A program made the translations under genes and the position numbers. A stretch of DNA of 41,541 bases, taken from Phenylobacterium sp. (lineage in GTDB: Bacteria; Pseudomonadota; Alphaproteobacteria; Caulobacterales; Caulobacteraceae). A model generated the notes under the pieces. It worked only from the letters and a program-made list of their open reading frames with translations, was not told the origin of the DNA and did not search any database. Positions 39,737-41,541 of this stretch are shown piece after piece (position 1 is the first letter of the stretch; each line of letters starts with the position of its first letter). Where the stretch lies: the NCBI RefSeq assembly GCF_016793285.1, contig NZ_JAEUMO010000154.1:1-41541 (forward strand), given 5' to 3'.

Positions 39737-40594
39737 TCACGGAATCGGAGGGGTGGGGACGCGGGACTCGCCTTCTTCCAGGACGAAGTCGTAGGCGAGG
39801 CGGAAACCCTCGGGGCCGGACGCCAGTCGGCCCACGAGCGAGCGCACGACGCTGAAGGTGACATCGGTTTCGAGGTGCTCCCCATCGTCCGCGAACACCT
39901 GGGTCACGAGAGTCCGGTAGCCGGGCGCCGTGACCATGAAGTGGATGTGGGCCGGACGATACGGATGCCGCCGCTGCGCGCGCAGCAGGTCGCCGACCGG
40001 ACCGTCCGTGGGTACGGGGTAGCCGGCAGGCCGCACCGTTCGGAGGGCGAAGCGGCCATCCCCGTCGGCCGTGAACACGCCGCGCAGGTTCATCGTCGGC
40101 TGGCCCTCGTCCTGGTTCTCGTAGAGCCCGACGGGCGACGCCTGCCAGACGTCGACCTTGGCCCCGGCGATCGGCCTGCCAGCTCGGTCGCGCACCTGGC
40201 CGGACACCGTGAGCGGCTCTCCCGGCGTGTTGTCGCGCGCGATGCAGTCGCCGGACGCGCAAGCCGGCGCATTGAGCCGCCAGAACGGGCCCAGGAGCGC
40301 CGTCGCCGTGACGTCGTCGCCCAGCGGATTGTTGAGCAGATCGACCAGCGTCGAGACGCCGAGGACGTCGGCGGCGAGCACCACCTCGTTCGTGGTTTCG
40401 CCGGTCGCATGCCCGAGCGCGATCAGGAAGCCCAGGCCGCGCTCGAACTCGGCGTCCGTCGGCCGCACCTCGCGGACGAAGGCGTGGGCGTGGCGAACGA
40501 AGGCGGACATCACTTCGCGGAGCCGTGGATCAGGCGTCGCCTGCATGGCCTGTTCGACGGCCAGGGTGAGGTCCGACTGGTGCTCGACGATCAT
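39737..40594 (-). CDS. Intradiol ring-cleavage dioxygenase, hydroxyquinol 1,2-dioxygenase-like
   Basis: A 285-residue non-haem Fe(III) dioxygenase. The N-terminal helical Dioxygenase_N region (residues ~10-100) includes FERGLGFLIALGHATGE. The catalytic domain carries the four iron ligands Y158 (VGLYENQ), Y192 (AGYPVPTDGPVG), H216 and H218 (RPAHIHFMV), with spacing close to catechol 1,2-dioxygenase. The YPVPTDGPVG motif and length fit the hydroxyquinol branch, which opens benzene-1,2,4-triol to maleylacetate; catechol or chlorocatechol is the alternative substrate. The ATG at 40592-40594 overlaps the transporter stop (ATGA), so uptake and ring cleavage are coupled. No hydroxylase that would make hydroxyquinol is inside the window. 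Confidence 0.88.
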   Translation of the reverse strand: MIVEHQSDLTLAVEQAMQATPDPRLREVMSAFVRHAHAFVREVRPTDAEFERGLGFLIALGHATGETTNEVVLAADVLGVSTLVDLLNNPLGDDVTATALLGPFWRLNAPACASGDCIARDNTPGEPLTVSGQVRDRAGRPIAGAKVDVWQASPVGLYENQDEGQPTMNLRGVFTADGDGRFALRTVRPAGYPVPTDGPVGDLLRAQRRHPYRPAHIHFMVTAPGYRTLVTQVFADDGEHLETDVTFSVVRSLVGRLASGPEGFRLAYDFVLEEGESRVPTPPIP

Positions 40595-41541
40595 GCGGAA
40601 ACCTCCGGGGCGCGCTGCGAACGCAGGGCCAGGAAAAGGACGGTGCTCACGAGGGCCGGCGATGCGACCGCGGCGAAGATGCCCTGCACGGCGAGGCCCG
40701 ACGCCAGCAGCGCCCCGCCGGCGACAGGGCCGATGACGGAGCCGATGCGCCCCACGGCGAGGGCCGACCCCAGACCCGTCGAACGAACCGACGTGGGATA
40801 GAGGCTGGCCGTGAACGCGCACAGCGCGGTCTGGGCGCCGACCGAGCAGAAGCCCGCGCCGATCACCGCGAGGGTCAGCAGCCACGGCTGGTCGGCCACC
40901 ATCCCGATCGCGAATATGCACGCGGCGCCGACGCCGTAGGCGCCGCCCAGCACGGTCACCGGATTGTACCGGTCGACGAACCGACCGAGGATGACGCCGC
41001 CCACGGCCCCGCCGAGGTTCAGGGCGACCGAGGCGCTGATCGCGCCCTCGATCGTGAGCCCGCGCTGCTTCAGGAGCAGCGGCAGCCAGCTCAGCAGGAA
41101 GTAGATGACCAGCAGGCTGAGGAAGAAGATCGGCCAGAGCGTGAGCGTGCGGGCCGCCCGCCCCCCGCGAAAGAGCTCGATCAGCGGAAGCCGCTCCACC
41201 TTCGCCTCCTCCGCCGTGAAGCGTGTTCCGGCGTCCAGATCGCGTCCCGTGATGCGCCGCATCGTCGCGATGAGCGCAGCCTGACGGTTCGGCCGTTGAA
41301 CCAGGAAACGCGGCGACTCCGGCAGCAGGATCAGCAGCAAGAGGGTCAGCACGACCGGCGCGATACCCCCCAGGAAGAAGACCGACGGCCAGCCGTGCGT
41401 CGGGAGCATCAGGATGCTGAGATACCCCCCCACCACGGCGCCCAGCGGAAAGCCCGCGAAGACCAGGGCGATCAGCGTCGCCTGGTGTCTTCGCGGCGCG
41501 AACTCCGAGGTCATCGCCATCACGTTGGGAATGGCGCCGCC
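40591..41541 (-). CDS. MFS transporter, aromatic acid:H+ symporter type (N-terminus beyond window)
   Basis: The last ~317 residues of a major facilitator. The reading frame stays open to the window edge, where IPNVMAMTSEFAPRRHQATL matches the helix-4/5 region of the AAHS family (PcaK/BenK/MhpT-like), followed by FAGFPLGAVVGGY. LPESPRFLVQRP precedes the central loop, and the C-terminal six helices include GRFVDRYNPV and LYPTSVRSTGLGSALAVGRIGSVIGP. It imports aromatic or related carboxylic acids with protons. It is the first visible gene of the dioxygenase/BKACE operon. The start codon and first ~100 residues lie outside the window. Confidence 0.85.
   Translation of the reverse strand, partial: GGAIPNVMAMTSEFAPRRHQATLIALVFAGFPLGAVVGGYLSILMLPTHGWPSVFFLGGIAPVVLTLLLLILLPESPRFLVQRPNRQAALIATMRRITGRDLDAGTRFTAEEAKVERLPLIELFRGGRAARTLTLWPIFFLSLLVIYFLLSWLPLLLKQRGLTIEGAISASVALNLGGAVGGVILGRFVDRYNPVTVLGGAYGVGAACIFAIGMVADQPWLLTLAVIGAGFCSVGAQTALCAFTASLYPTSVRSTGLGSALAVGRIGSVIGPVAGGALLASGLAVQGIFAAVASPALVSTVLFLALRSQRAPEVSA

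Noticed and set aside
12736-41541. A metabolic link in which inositol-derived cyclohexanediones are aromatised to hydroxyquinol and fed to the dioxygenase operon.
   Set aside because: Chemically imaginable, but no dehydratase or aromatising enzyme is visible, the two operons are 14 kb apart, and the aromatic operon has its own transporter.

Overview
The window is high-GC DNA (roughly two-thirds G+C) packed with TonB-dependent receptors, ATGA/TGATG gene overlaps and GTG/TTG starts. It also carries an IolC kinase-aldolase fusion and an RpiR-type inositol regulator. This gene style fits a Caulobacterales-type alphaproteobacterium (Caulobacter/Phenylobacterium-like). The taxon is my inference; there is no rRNA or other marker gene in the window.

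Layout. (1) 1-3170: start of a CaiB/BaiF CoA-transferase, a phospholipase-D-like protein, and a fusion of a glycerophosphotransferase-like domain to an anti-sigma-like membrane/C-terminal domain. (2) 3304-8128, minus strand: TonB-dependent receptor, then permease, ATPase and lipoprotein binding protein of a CUT2-type sugar/polyol ABC importer. (3) 8247-10577, plus strand: PepSY protein, OmpR-family response regulator and histidine kinase, with a 7-4-7 tandem repeat in the promoter that looks like the regulator's own site. (4) 10574-22810: a complete myo-inositol catabolic locus. On the minus strand run iolR, then iolC-aldolase, iolD, iolE, iolB, mmsA/iolA, a GlpT/UhpT-family organophosphate transporter and an inositol monophosphatase. 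On the plus strand lie two iolG-type dehydrogenases. GGAA-N6-TTCC palindromes sit in front of iolC and iolG. (5) 22892-28065: a phytase island. An AppA-type histidine acid phytase is translationally linked to a TonB-dependent receptor, and a beta-propeller phytase is divergent from them. (6) 28175-36414: two tandem TolB-propeller/amidohydrolase fusions downstream of another TonB-dependent receptor. (7) 36746-41541: a tight minus-strand operon for aromatic breakdown (aromatic-acid MFS, hydroxyquinol-type intradiol dioxygenase, SDR, BKACE/DUF849 enzyme, MDR reductase, cupin).

How it fits together. The main hypothesis is that regions 4 and 5, perhaps with 2 and 3, form one phytate (inositol hexakisphosphate) utilisation locus. 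Phytate would cross the outer membrane through a TonB receptor and be dephosphorylated in the periplasm by two unrelated phytases. Free inositol or residual inositol phosphate would then cross the inner membrane by the ABC importer or the organophosphate transporter, whose two phosphate-binding arginines are conserved. The monophosphatase would remove the last phosphate, and Iol enzymes would carry inositol to DHAP and acetyl-CoA. A second, independent prediction concerns region 7: the BKACE enzyme may split 3-oxoadipate directly into succinyl-CoA and acetoacetate, bypassing the usual CoA-transferase and thiolase.

No tRNA, rRNA, CRISPR array, insertion sequence or prophage gene was recognised. 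Both ends of the window cut through genes.
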